Source: Vanilla planifolia (taxonomy: Eukaryota > Streptophyta > Magnoliopsida > Asparagales > Orchidaceae). From it: 64,000 bases of DNA. The stretch lies in assembly GCA_023846275.1 (NCBI GenBank), contig JAIUJO010000144.1, forward strand, positions 811,001-875,000, read 5' to 3'. The translations under genes and the position numbers were made by a program. Positions within the stretch are counted from its first letter, which is position 1. Each line of letters begins with the position of its first letter. The notes beneath the pieces were generated by a model. The model was not told the origin of the DNA. It did not search any database and saw only the letters and a list, made by a program, of their open reading frames with translations. Below, piece by piece: positions 13,871 through 24,560 of this stretch.

Positions 13871-16550
13871 TTATGTTTGGCCATTATGTTGAAGAAAGTT
13901 TTCCTTTTATTACCTTCCATGAGCCACATAGTACATTCCTTCAACCTTTTAATAGATCTCCACCATTTTTAGTAGCCATGGACAACAAATCCAAAGTTTG
14001 GTCAATTCAAAACTTTAGAATTCTCTTACAGTCTGTTAAGGTCTTTTCTTTCTCCAAATGTGGCTCTTATACTTCTTGAATCGTCTAGAGTATATTACAA
14101 AGTTGAGCTTTCTTCATGGTGAGCTTTTTGCTTCCTTTTTTTGTAAGCTAGGGCCCCCATTCCAAACTCAACAATTAGAGAACTCTAGTTCTGAGCAAAC
14201 ATTCGACAGAATTCTATGCTTTCAGTCTAGATAGTTTTGAATTTAAATTGTCTTAGAATAGATGTAATTTTTGGAGGAAGGGTAAAAAAAGGGAGCCATC
14301 CAATAGGATGTAGTTCAAATGTTAAACCACTATATTGGAAATTTTTTTAGGTAATCATGATTCATTAGTGTTCTATCAAGAAGATTGACAATTAAATTCT
14401 TGAACCTTAGTAATGACATATATTCTCCCTTGCATCCAAGGGTGATAGTTAGCCTCCATCATCAGTCTTAAATCCCAACAAAAATCTCCTCTATTAATGA
14501 AATAAATTTTGGCATACAAAAATGGTTAACACCTCATTTATGTATCATGCTTGATAACCATGTGAACACATTGTTCTTCATTTTCTTTATTTGTTCTTCG
14601 AAGTCATACAACTAAAATGCCCATACTTCATTAGAGATGTTCTCACAATAGAAAAACTTTAGCTCCTTTTAATGATTTTCATTTGTTTGTTACCTTCAAA
14701 AGGTCCCAAAAATGAAGTTAAGTTAATTTTGTGCAATTTAATCTTTTTCTTAAGGCATGAATCTGTTGCAGAATTAACTACACCATTAATATTCAAAATT
14801 AGGATATTATTCATTTCAATATGTAATGTTAATATTTTAACATGATTGAAGTCTATTTTAGACCATTTTAAGGGCAATCACATTTTTGCATTCCATTTAA
14901 TAGCTTTTCATCTTGACATGGGACTGATAACCACTATAGACCATCTTGGTCCATCTAAAAGTGGATAAGTGCCTTTGCTTTTTTCTAGAGATCCACACTA
15001 AAGGTTTTGAGTAATTGAATGTCCATTTGTTACCACTTATCGAGCCTCACATACCTGCTTGTTGTGCTTGGTGGCATGTGAAATCCATGCACATTCTTTT
15101 AAGGAATTGGATGACTAAATCTACAAGTTGTATGATTTCAGTCAATGGTCAAATGTGTCTTTTGAAAATTAAAATATTATACTTTTGCATTAAAATGTGC
15201 ATCCACCCTTATATAAGGATGTAAGAATGATGAACAAAAGAGGGAGAACTTCTTGGGGGGATCAATGGTCTTATGCAAGCGAAAATTACTTCATTAACAC
15301 AATAAAAAGGAGTGTTAATAGGGATGGTGTTAAAAAATTGATATACTCCACCATAAATTTAAAAAAAAAATCACCATGCAAAGGAACATTTTCTAAATCA
15401 AGGACACATTTGAGGATGCCAACATTAATATTCTTATTCAATTCTTGAGAATCGATAAGGACTGTTCAAGTTAGATATACCATATTAATGATTATCCTTT
15501 GCAAGCAAAAACATTAGATGCCTAATAAAAAAACCTAGAGACTTATTTCTTCTTGTACAACTATTCTTCATTTAATAAAGTAGCATATGCTTGATTAAAA
15601 ATGTTGAGCCATGCATCGGCCTAGTTGAATGTAAATTTAAGAACTCATTTGGATATAGAGCAAATATGGAGTCTATTTAAAAAATTAATTTGAGAAATAT
15701 TTTATCCCATAGTTTGTGTATGAAAGGTAGAAGAAGTAGCATTATCTCTGATATTCATAAGTGCAAACAATCTAAGTTTACCCTATCAAATTTTAAAGAG
15801 AAGTTATAGTAATAGGGATATCTATTACAAATATGTAGACATTATCTATGTTCTTCTAAGGATTTTTTTATTCTATTACTACATAACTTACCTTATTCCT
15901 GGTACCATCTTCGACACAAGCATGTAGATTTACATTGTCCATTGATATAATGACCACTGAAAAAGAAGAATCAAAGTATGGATCCTAATAAATGAGATTT
16001 CTTACTTCGAGAGGATTAACACTAATATAATGAACTAACAAAACAGGAGAGATTAATATCCAATAATGTGGATGATAGCCTAGTAATAACAATAATATTT
16101 ACAAGTAGGAGTCACAAAAATTGTATCGACTCAAAAAAGCAAGGCCACAAATGAGAAAAATGTTGGATCTTTTACACTAACCTTTTCTCATAGATGTTTA
16201 AGAAAAATAGGGAAAAAATATCATTATTGCAACTAAAATTGAGACGTTTCTTGAGGCTTGACGAAAAAGATAAGAATATATCTCTTTTGGTTGAGTCGAT
16301 AGAGCTTATACTTAATGAAATTATAATAACAAGAGTGGAACTCTTTTTTACCTATATTTATGTAAATGATTTGGTCAATGCTATCATAGAAATTGACAGT
16401 TAGAAAAGTTGACCTTTAAAAGCTTTATAAAGAAGCTCAATTTAGAAAGTGGTGGTTATCGAAGCCATATTCTAATGGTTTGAATCAAAATTCCTCTGAA
16501 GCAAAATTTTATAAATAGTATATGGCAAAAATCGAGATCACTTAAAAATA
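13870..16550. other. Unrecognised stretch before relict P
   Basis: No protein family recognised. Several 60-85-codon open stretches (13775-14079, 15015-15448, 16194-16403) overlap in different frames and lack motifs. By position the right-hand part should hold the 5' end of the Ty3/gypsy relict that follows (LTR, leader and gag), but I could not identify a primer site, a zinc knuckle or an LTR boundary. A palindromic TATA-like word is annotated separately at 15208. Confidence 0.4.
15208..15219 (+). promoter_or_regulatory. Possible LTR TATA box
   Basis: The word CTTATATAAGG is self-complementary and sits in less AT-rich surroundings than most of the window, about 1.3 kb before the first recognisable pol motif of relict P. 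It may be the old promoter of that element's 5' LTR. No matching second LTR was found, so this is weak. Confidence 0.2.
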
Positions 16551-16555
16551 TAAAG

Positions 16556-17063
16556 GAAGTTGTCCATGAGGCAATTCCAATAGGTATTTGCCATATCATA
16601 TTTGGCTACTCATACTTGTAGAATAAAGATGACATATATTATTGTGATGCCCAATAGTATCGATTCACAAATGATGGATAGAAATTGTTTATAATAAGGA
16701 GCAAGGGAAAGTTAATAGTAGATAGTATTATTGCTAGCCAAGTGAAGAGATTGCGAAATAAAAGTCTAAATTATGTGTTATTGTTAAATAGACCTGAGAA
16801 GCTGAATATTATTCCAAATACTATAGTAATCTACCTAAAGAACTTATGAAGACACTAAGAGAATTTTCTACACTATTTACTAAACTAAAAGTGTAACTAT
16901 CAAATCTCATTGTTATGCATCAAATTAACTTTTATAAAATCAACACTTATAGACATAGATATGTATCATGACTTAATAATAAAAAATGAAGCGATTAATA
17001 AGCAAGTTATACAGTTATTGAAGAATGGAGTACTCAAGCCTATTAATTAATCATTTTGTAGTC
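16556..17063 (+). pseudogene. Gypsy protease-to-RT linker
   Basis: The piece read as VICHIIFGY-like (about 16590-16615) resembles the DACHILLGRPW motif that ends the gypsy protease domain. Downstream, a degenerate NKQVIQLLKNGVLKPI (about 17000-17045) matches the segment before RT, where plant elements read roughly I..QV.ELL..G.I.P. Stops and frame changes interrupt it. The call is supported mainly by correct spacing to the clear RT that follows. Confidence 0.55.
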
Positions 17064-17489
17064 TAGTTGAATTAGTGCAAAAAAGAATGAAAGTTGGTGC
17101 ATGTGCGTGGGTTCTTGAGCTCTTAACAAAATCACTTGTGTGAATTGGTATCCACTATGATGAATTAATGATCTATTTGACCAACTTAGGCATATATGAG
17201 GATTCACAAAATTAGATGTCTAGGAAAGGTATCATCAAGTATGTATTACAGAAGGTGAAACTTTGAGAAAATCTTTTAAAAATCTACAAAGATTGTATGA
17301 GTGGCTAGTAATGGCTTTTAGACTATGTGACACTCAAGCAAAAGTCATGTGACTAATGAATGGCCTTCTTTTCCCTTACAAGATTTTATGCTAGTCTAAC
17401 ATGATGACATTCTCATTTATAGTAGTACACATGATGGATATATAAAGACTTTATAAAAGGTGTTTGACATATTAAAATCCTATCATTTA
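17064..17489 (+). pseudogene. Gypsy reverse transcriptase, tandem copy 1
   Basis: This codes, with stops and shifts, for the central RT: a CVDSRALNKIT-like block, a FTKLD.-type block with YHQV, LYEWLVMAF (the LYEWLVMPFGL motif) and HDDILIYS, the active-site box that is YLDDILIYS in the family. The two active-site aspartates are still readable, but the preceding residues are disrupted. Several stops fall inside. It is duplicated immediately downstream with about 8% difference counted by eye. Copy 1 looks the more damaged of the two around the active site. Confidence 0.8.
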
Positions 17490-17916
17490 TAGTTGAATTA
17501 GTGCAAAAAAGGGTGGAAGTTGGTGCATGTGTGTGGGTTCTTGAGCTCTTAACAAAATCACTTGTGTGAATAAGTATCCGCTATGACGAATTAATGATCT
17601 ATTAGACCAACTTTTGCATATATAAGGATTCACAAAATTAGATGTCTAGGAAATGTATCATCAAGTATGTATTACAGAAGGAGAAACTTTGAAAAAAAAC
17701 TTTTAAAAATCTACAAAGATTGTACGAGTGGCTAATAATGGTGTTTAGACTATGCGACGCTCCAGCAAAAGTCATGTGACTAATGAATGGCCTTTATTTC
17801 CCTTACAAGATTTTATGCTAATCTACCATGATGACATTCTCATTTATAGTAGTGCACATGATGGACATATAACGACTTTAGGGAAGGTGTTCAACATATT
17901 ACAATCCTATCATTTA
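17490..17916 (+). pseudogene. Gypsy reverse transcriptase, tandem copy 2
   Basis: Head-to-tail duplicate of the previous feature. Both copies start at TAGTTGAATTAG and the same 9-bp word TAGTTGAAT recurs at 17917, where the unit ends. Copy 2 reads closer to the family: DAPAKVM against the expected NAPATFM, and YHDDILIYS for the active site. The unit is 426-427 bp, almost exactly 142 codons. The real element has one RT, so this is a post-insertion or replication-time duplication. It continues without a break into the pol sequence downstream. Confidence 0.8.
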
Positions 17917-18640
17917 TAGTTGAATGAGAAGAAGAGTGAGTATGTATGCAAAACCAATTCATATTTAGGATATTAAGTTAGAAAGGGTGAAATAAATATT
18001 GATAAAGAGAAGATTAATGCAATTGAGAAATGGTCTAAACCTCATGATGTGTCCAATGTCAGGGGATTTCATAGAGCTTGTCAATACCTAAGAAAATTCA
18101 TCAAATAATTCTTTGAAAGAATAGCACCGTTTCGTGCACTAACTTACTGACATCTAAAATTTTAGTTGATAGAACTACATCAATAGACATTTTGATAATT
18201 GAAAGTGGTAATTTGTGATGCACCAGTTCTAGCTCTACCAACCTACAACATCCATCTGAGATTCAAGTAGATGAATCAGGGTAAGTTATCGATGTAGTTT
18301 TAATGGAATAAGTTAAGCCACTAAAATATTATTCTTAATTAATGCTAGGAGATAAGAAAACATCTACTCCACAATGAAGAGCTGATTTGTTTACATCAAA
18401 CTATAAAATATTAGAGGCTTTACATCCTTAGAAAATAACTCAATGTACATTCAGATCGTTAGCCACTTCAATTTTTGTTGTCTCAATCAAAGCTACAACA
18501 AATATGACACTACAAGTGTTCATCATACATAAATTAATTTAGCTTGATTATTGAGTATAAGAAAGACACTCTGAATAAACTTGTAAATATGCTTTCTCAA
18601 ATGCCTTCAATCTTAGAATGTTTAACAACTATTATGCAAA
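17917..18640 (+). pseudogene. Gypsy RT end and RNase H
   Basis: After the duplication the translation continues with KKSEY.C (family KKCEF), then YLGY, INAIEKWSKP and a V.GF block matching the connection region. APVLALPTYN (about 18221-18250) is the start of RNase H, where plant elements read APVLALPDF. IEYKKDTLNKLVNMLSQMP (about 18550-18606) matches the domain end IEYKKGKDNKVADALSRMP. Stops interrupt several places. Order and spacing are normal for a Ty3/gypsy pol. Confidence 0.78.
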
Positions 18641-19200
18641 TATAACCTGAAGAATTTAATGAGTAGGTTATGAAGTATAAAGATGACTATAACTTTTGCA
18701 AAATTCATCAAGAGAAAAATGGAGTTAAATACTTAGAGTATTCTATAAACAATAAAGTGTTGTACATCAAGATGTTGATAAAATTGATCTATAAGTGTAG
18801 CTCAACATTCCAAGGTCTTGAGACAGTTTGGTGTTTCAAAGACCACTCATAACTTTCAAAGGTATGCTTATTGATCACACAATAATTTGGATGTTAAGAA
18901 ATTTATTGAGAGGTGAGAACTTTTTGTTGCATCAAAACCATTAGGTCATAAATAAGAACTATATATACCACTACCAATACTGACATGTCCGTAGAATAAT
19001 ATCCCAATAGATTTTTTCAATGGAATATCAATGACTTCACGAGGTCATAATTACTTATTTTTAGTGGTAGATAGAATTTTCCAGACAGTTAGAGAAACGT
19101 CATCTAGACAAGGGATTACAAGTGAAATAGTAATTATCATTTTCTTCCAAAAAAGAATGTGTACCATTGATACTTACAGTAGTGTCATATTGTAAGTTTG
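18640..19200 (+). pseudogene. Gypsy integrase, N-terminal part
   Basis: ELYIPLPIL (from 18956) is the family's GLYTPLPVP linker. It is followed by IPIDFFNGISMTSRGHNYLF and VVDRIF (to about 19080), the start of the integrase catalytic core where the family reads SMDFVLGLPRT.RG.D.I.VVVDRFSK. The first catalytic aspartate is readable in IDF. Upstream, where the HHCC zinc-binding region should be (18650-18950), only weak traces remain. The match disappears near 19200, before the second catalytic aspartate. The rest of the core is missing or lies in the 300 bp that I could not read. Confidence 0.75.
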
Positions 19201-19537
19201 TTTAAGATCACTTTTTAGCTTTTCAAGAGAGAAAAATCATGAAATAAATAAATATATATTATTAAATCTCACCCACCTGAATATCTTTCAACCAATGTAT
19301 TTGAAACAAACAAAACCCTACAATGCATGACGCAATGAAAAAAAATAGGTAATTTTTTATAAAGATGAAAAAACCCTAATTAATCAAAAACCTTAGAAAC
19401 AAGTGAGAAAGAAAGAGTAAAAGATGCATATGTGGTAATACTAGTTTTGCAAAACAATCTAAACCACCAAAGTGCATTAATCAACTGCATAGAAAACATT
19501 ATCTTCATCCAGCTAAGACCTAGTTCGAGTTACAACT
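19200..19537. other. Unassigned left flank of purine array
   Basis: AT-rich sequence between the gypsy integrase core and the purine array, with no motif recognised. It does not continue the integrase reading. Integrase reading resumes only at about 21510, so this stretch, the array and 21300-21500 together form about 2.1-2.3 kb that interrupts the relict. Confidence 0.45.
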
Positions 19538-21293
19538 AGAAGGCGAGGAAGAAGAAAGAAAGAAAGAAAGAAAATAAGAAGAAGAAGTAGAAGAAGAAGG
19601 CCAAGAAGGAGAAGAAAAAGAAGAAGAAAAATGAAGATCAAGAAGGAGGAGGAGTAGAAGAACAAGAAAGAATAAAGAATAAGATGAAGAAGATGAAGAA
19701 GAAGAAGAATAAAGTATGAAAGAAGAAGAAGAAGAAGGAGAAGAAGGAGAAGAAGAAGAAGAAGATGGAGATGATGAAGAAAGGAGGAAAGAAAGAAAGG
19801 AAGAATGAATGAAAGATTGGAAGAAAGAAAGAAAGAAGAAGTTGAAGAAGAAGATGAAAAAGTAATAATAGTATTAGTAGTAGTAGTAGTAGTAGTTGTA
19901 GTAGAAGAAGAAGAAATAGAAAGAAAGAAAGGATGAAAAAAGAGGTAAAGGAAGAAGTAAAAGTGAAAGAAGAAGAAGAAAGAAAGGAAGAATGAAAGAA
20001 TGAAAGAAGAAGAATGAGAAAATAATGAGGAAGAAGAAGAAGATGAAGATGATGATGAAGAAGAAGAAGAGAAAGAAATAAATATAAATGGAGTAGAAGA
20101 AGAAGAATAAGAAGAAGAAGAAAAAAGAAAGAAAGAAGAAGAAGAAAATGAAGAAGAAGAAGTAGAAGAAGAAGAGAAAAGAAAGAAAAAAAGTAAGAAG
20201 AAAAAGAAGACAAAGAAGAAGAAGAAGATGAAGAAGAAGAAGAAGAAGAAGAAGAAAAAGAAGAAGAAAAAGACAAAGGTGAAGGAAAGAAAGAAACAGA
20301 AGTAGAAGAAATAGTAGTAGTAATAGAAGAAGGAGAAGAAGAAGTTGAAGAAGGAATGATGATGAAAAAGAAGAAGAAAGAGAAGAAGAAAAAAAGAAAG
20401 AAAGAAAGAATGATTGAAAGAAAGAAAGAATGAAACAAAGAAGGAGGAGAAGAAGAAGAAGAACGAGAAAGAAGAAGAACAAGAAGAGGATGAAGAAAGT
20501 GAAGTAGAAGTAATAGAAGAGGAGGATGATGATGTTGAAGGAGAAGAAAGAAAAAAGAAAGAAACAAAGTAAGAAGAAGAAGAGAAGATGACAAAGAAGA
20601 AGAAGAAAGAGAGAATGAAAGGAAGAAAGAAAGAAAGAAAGAAAGAAGAAGAATAAGTTATAAGGAATGAAAGGAAGAAAGAGGAAGAAGAAGAAGAAGA
20701 AGAAGAAGAAGAAGAAGAAGAAGAAAGAGAGAAAGAAGAAGAAAGACAGAATGAATGAAAGGAAAAATAAATAAATAAAAGAAGAAGAAGTTGAAGAAGA
20801 AGAAGAGGAAGAAGAAGATGAAGAAGTAGAAGAAGAAGAGTAAGAAGAAGAAGAACAAAAGAAGAAGAAGAGGGAAAGAAGTAGAAGAGGAAGAAATAAT
20901 GAATGAATGAATGAATGAAAGAGAGAAGAAGGAGAAGTAGAATAAGAAAAAGAAGAAGAAGAAGATGATGATGATGAAGAATAAGAAGAACAAAAAGTAG
21001 AAAAAGAAGAAGAAAAAGGAGAAGAAAGAGGAAGACAAGATGAAGAAGGAGAAGAAGGACAAGATGATAATGAAGAAAGAGAATAAGAAGAAGAAGAAGA
21101 AGAAGAAGAAAAAGAAGAAGTAAAAGTAGAAGAAGTGGAAGTGTAGGAGAAAGATAAAGAAGAAGGGGAAGTACAAGATGAAGATGATGAAGAAGAAGAA
21201 GACGAAGAAGATGAAGAAAGAGAGGAAGAATAGGAAGGTAAAGAAGAAGAAGGAAAAAAGAAGAGTAGAAGAATAAGAAAAAGAAGAAGGGAA
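19538..21293. repeat. Compound GAA/GAAA purine array, 1.75 kb
   Basis: The plus strand is almost wholly A and G, with rare T and very few C. Runs of GAA alternate with blocks of GAAA (for example 19552-19572, 20393-20437, 20620-20645), GAATGAATGAAAG words (20750, 20895-20925) and one AGT run (19870-19904). The blocks recur at irregular intervals of roughly 100-250 bp. The long open frames on the minus strand (up to 599 codons of Phe, Ser and Leu) are a by-product of a repeat that lacks stops, not a gene. The array ends at a perfect 12-bp palindrome, GGGAAATTTCCC (21289-21300). Confidence 0.95.
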
Positions 21294-21355
21294 ATTTCCC
21301 ATCCTTAATCATATCAAATAAATATATTTGATTATTGAATAAATTTTAGTGCACA

Positions 21356-21460
21356 AAATGATGGATACCAATTTTATGAAGAAGGGAAATTGAATGGAGA
21401 GAGAGTAATTTAATGTAGTAAGCAATGTAGGAAATGATGGATACCAATTTTAGTCAAGCA
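21356..21460 (+). repeat. Short direct repeat beside array
   Basis: The phrase AATGATGGATACCAATTTTA occurs at about 21357 and again at about 21434, roughly 77 bp apart. It looks like a local tandem duplication on the right flank of the purine array. Confidence 0.8.
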
Positions 21461-21509
21461 TACTTGGAGTTTATAATGTACATCATCCAAATATAAGGAA
21501 TGAGAGTAT

Positions 21510-22050
21510 TATATATCTATAGCTTGCTTACAATCATATTGTGCATGGATTAATAAATAACCACTCTTTTAAAGCTTCATTGTTAATTCTAACCTAAAGC
21601 TTACTAAACTTGAATTTCAAGATATGTTAAATAAAAGAATTTAGACGTGATATCCAACAAAAAGCTAAAAACCTACTAGATACAAAGAAAGAAATATATT
21701 TCAATGCCAAAAGACAACTACACAAATCCTTGAAGAAGTATATGACGAGACATGACCAACATAGAGTTGAAAAGATGTTAACAAAAGATTACCTAATTTC
21801 GGTTCATTTTAGGAAGGAAAGATTTAAAGTACATGGAAAGAAGATAAAACTTTTATGATATAGACTATTCAAGAAAACAGAAAGAATTTATGATAATGCT
21901 TATCTAGTTGAGGGACCAAGACAAATGGAAATGTTCTTAATTGTGATTCTAGTTAACTTGAGGACTTGTGAGCCATTTATGGATGCTGAAGATCATCAAA
22001 AACACTTGCCACAAATTGATGACATTTTAAAGAATGATGATAAGATCTTA
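21510..22050 (+). pseudogene. Gypsy integrase C-terminal part
   Basis: AYNHIVHG (about 21515-21545) matches the FAYNR.VH motif at the end of the integrase core. HFRKERFKV (about 21806-21831) and YDNAYLVE (21889-21912) match the C-terminal module that reads V.VHLRKERFP and INDNAY.VELP in plant elements. Frames change between blocks and stops are present. It lies in the same orientation as the integrase start at 18956-19200 and clearly belongs to the same relict, now 2.3 kb away instead of the usual few hundred bases. Confidence 0.78.
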
Positions 22051-22530
22051 AATCAAGATAACATCATTTAGAAAAGGTTCATTATGATATGGAGCAAAGC
22101 CTAGAGTTCATGCCAAATTATGAAGAAGGAAAAAGAATTACTACTAAAAAATTTATTGCTTGGATAAAGGTTAATCATTATTCCCGCATGTTTATTTCCA
22201 ATAATCATGAAAAGAGGACTAGAGGATCTAGTCAAGTTGATTCAATGTAACTCAAAAGTTTGTCTAAACCAAAGTGATAGGGTGTTAAAAAAATACAAAT
22301 GCTATGGCTCATGTGGGAGTGAACAGTTTTCCTATGTATGCTTGACTTCAAGCGCCACATGTGCTCACTCCATGTGTAGTGTTAATCTGGTTTATGTGCA
22401 CCACATATGAATTGGAGAAGGACCATCCCCCACGCATAAATGAGCATGCTTTAGGTGGGTAGCCCTGTGGGTCACGTCCTTGAGTGTCTCGTTAAATTAT
22501 CAATATCACCAATTTAATTTAATTGTTCGA
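22050..22530. other. Region after gypsy pol, probable old 3' end
   Basis: No coding motif. The stretch 22290-22490 is less AT-rich than its neighbours and contains small inverted words around CACATGTG and CATATG. By position it may be what remains of the 3' untranslated region or LTR of relict P. No matching copy was found upstream. Confidence 0.3.
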
Positions 22531-24560
22531 ATGAGTCTATAATGCATAGATGTATCTATAGTGGCTATGATTGATTCCACATAAGTTATGCATTGAAATT
22601 GTATAACAACACATAAGACTGCAATGACTGAGATTGGTCTAACGACTTGTCATATTGTTTGATGAGCACCTTATTATTAAACATTTTATGAAAAGGTTAT
22701 TAATTTGTAAAACAAGCTAATTAGGAAATTGAACCAAGAAAATTGAGACAATATGCCTTAATGGATAAGTTTGATTAATGTATTAATGTGTTATTATAGA
22801 AAAATAATCCAACAAAAATGAAAGGGATTTCAGAGAAATCAAAATGGTTTGTGACATGCCATATATTTAGGTGATGACAATTTTGCTATAAGTAAGATAT
22901 AGTGTACTACATTGACTGATTTCATGATTGTAGGATGTACGAAAAACAAATTAGAGTCAACATATTTGTCTAATCCGCTCTAATGAGTGGTAGCATTACA
23001 ATAACATTAACACAAAGTGGAAACATAAAGGGTAGATCTAATTGATCAGCATTAAGAAATGTTCATTGAAAATGGTAGTCTTGGTGTGAATCATTATATG
23101 GCTAATTAAGCAATCATATTATGCTTCCTATAAAATGTTCAACATTGGAGTAATCCAAATTAAGTATTGAGCATTATTAAATTTTGTGGACCAATCTAAA
23201 AGTTTCATGTTAGGTAGCTGCTTTGCTAGTGATTGTATCGCTATGAAGTAAGATATATCTCATTACAATGATGAAATCTTTAACTATACATGTTGGAATA
23301 GTCGATAAGTGTCATCTATTTTTTTGTCATTAATGACAATATTTGTATGATTCAAAGCCAAGAAAAAGTTGCAAAGAATCTAAACAAAGTCTCTAATGAT
23401 TCAAATAAATATTGAGTCCAATGTATTGTCTAATTAAGTCCATTATACTTAACAAATACCATCTTTACATATGGTTAATTGGGAGGATGTGTTGGCCAAT
23501 GAATCAAGGTGTATTAGAGGATGAGGCCACAGAAACATGTGTAAATAAAATTGATGGACAATTACATTAGCCATTAGATCAAATGACAAAGAAATTGTTG
23601 AGAAACATATCACTTTTTTGCCGTTCATTGGACATCTTATTCCTGAAAAGAACAATAAATTTGTTAGGTAACTCCCTAATTCACAAATGTGTTGTTTTAT
23701 TAATACTAGAAAACTTTATATTTTAATAGTAATACAATATGTACTCAATTTACTTTAGCAAAAGTAGTCATATTTGTATGAACCTTTCTTTTGCATTTTT
23801 ACTAGAATCAATTTAATGTTTGATTGGAATATATTGGAATGTGTTGGATTTATGTTAATTTTGAAACATACAGATCATGATCTTAGAAATAAGAAGAATT
23901 ATTACCATTTGTTGATATTAAGAGATTCTATAAATGTTTCTTTCCCTCCTATGAAATGAGCCATATCAAATAGGTTCCCTCATTTCTTTTGAGAATATGA
24001 TTAACTTGACATGATTTATGTGAACCCAAAGTAGTTTATCAAAATTGATTTTTTAAGCAAAAAGAAAAGTTGTATCATAAAATATAGTGCTTTTCAATAT
24101 ATTTTAGTTCATTCATTTTAGCCCCAAATGCTTAGAAATTTCCACAATAACAAATTGAAGCAAACCTTAACGATCATGTGAACTCCTTTTATACATTTGA
24201 TTCTGGTGTAATTAGTTGGATGACTTTCATTATTATCACCATATCAACATCTCTCCTCATCAAGCTTAATTAAAGCTTTGAAAACTTTAGGAATTTTTTT
24301 TGAACTTAAAACCTCTGAAACAATACAATTATTCGCTATTTAAGACTACTAGTTCATTACTATATTTCCTTCAGAGAATATGTGTTAGGATTGAACTGAT
24401 TTGCAATGAAATTGATTCATTCTATTTGGTCGAATTAAGATGCAACAAGGGATTCCAAAGCTTTTAGAGTTTTGGGAATTAAGAAAACTTTAAGTCTTTA
24501 ATAACATATTCAACCTTCTAGTTTATCAAGTTAAAAAGTAGTGGTAAATATATCAACCAA
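22530..24560. repeat. Dispersed repeat H, copy 2
   Basis: Collinear, diverged direct repeat of 9930-11960, with the 29-bp exact anchor at 23742-23770. No coding motif was recognised. It follows the end of relict P directly, as copy 1 follows relict G1, which suggests it belongs to an LTR-element family whose coding part is elsewhere. Confidence 0.6.

Larger units (their letters stand above)
16550..22050 (+). mobile_element. Decayed Ty3/gypsy relict P with insertion
   Basis: A plus-strand gypsy pol can be followed through degenerate motifs in the right order. These are an end-of-protease piece (16556-16620), two tandem RT copies (17064-17916), RNase H (about 17990-18610), integrase N-terminus and core start (18640-19200), and integrase C-terminus (21510-21960). 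A purine microsatellite of 1.75 kb separates core start from C-terminus. All frames carry many stops. I found no LTR pair or target duplication, so the ends are those of recognisable coding sequence only. Motif style (ELYIPLP linker, RKERF, DNAY) is that of plant chromovirus-like elements. Confidence 0.75.

Noticed and set aside
15015-15448. Two overlapping frames (69 and 83 codons) as coding
   Set aside because: Different frames, no motif, AT-rich composition like the surroundings.
21289-21300. GGGAAATTTCCC as a regulatory site
   Set aside because: A perfect palindrome, but at the edge of a purine array next to a pyrimidine word it can arise by chance. Noted only as a boundary mark.
19513-21312. 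Minus-strand open frame of 599 codons and several overlapping ones of 200-320 codons
   Set aside because: They consist almost only of Phe, Ser, Leu, His and Tyr because the purine array has no stop words in those frames. No domain or normal composition.
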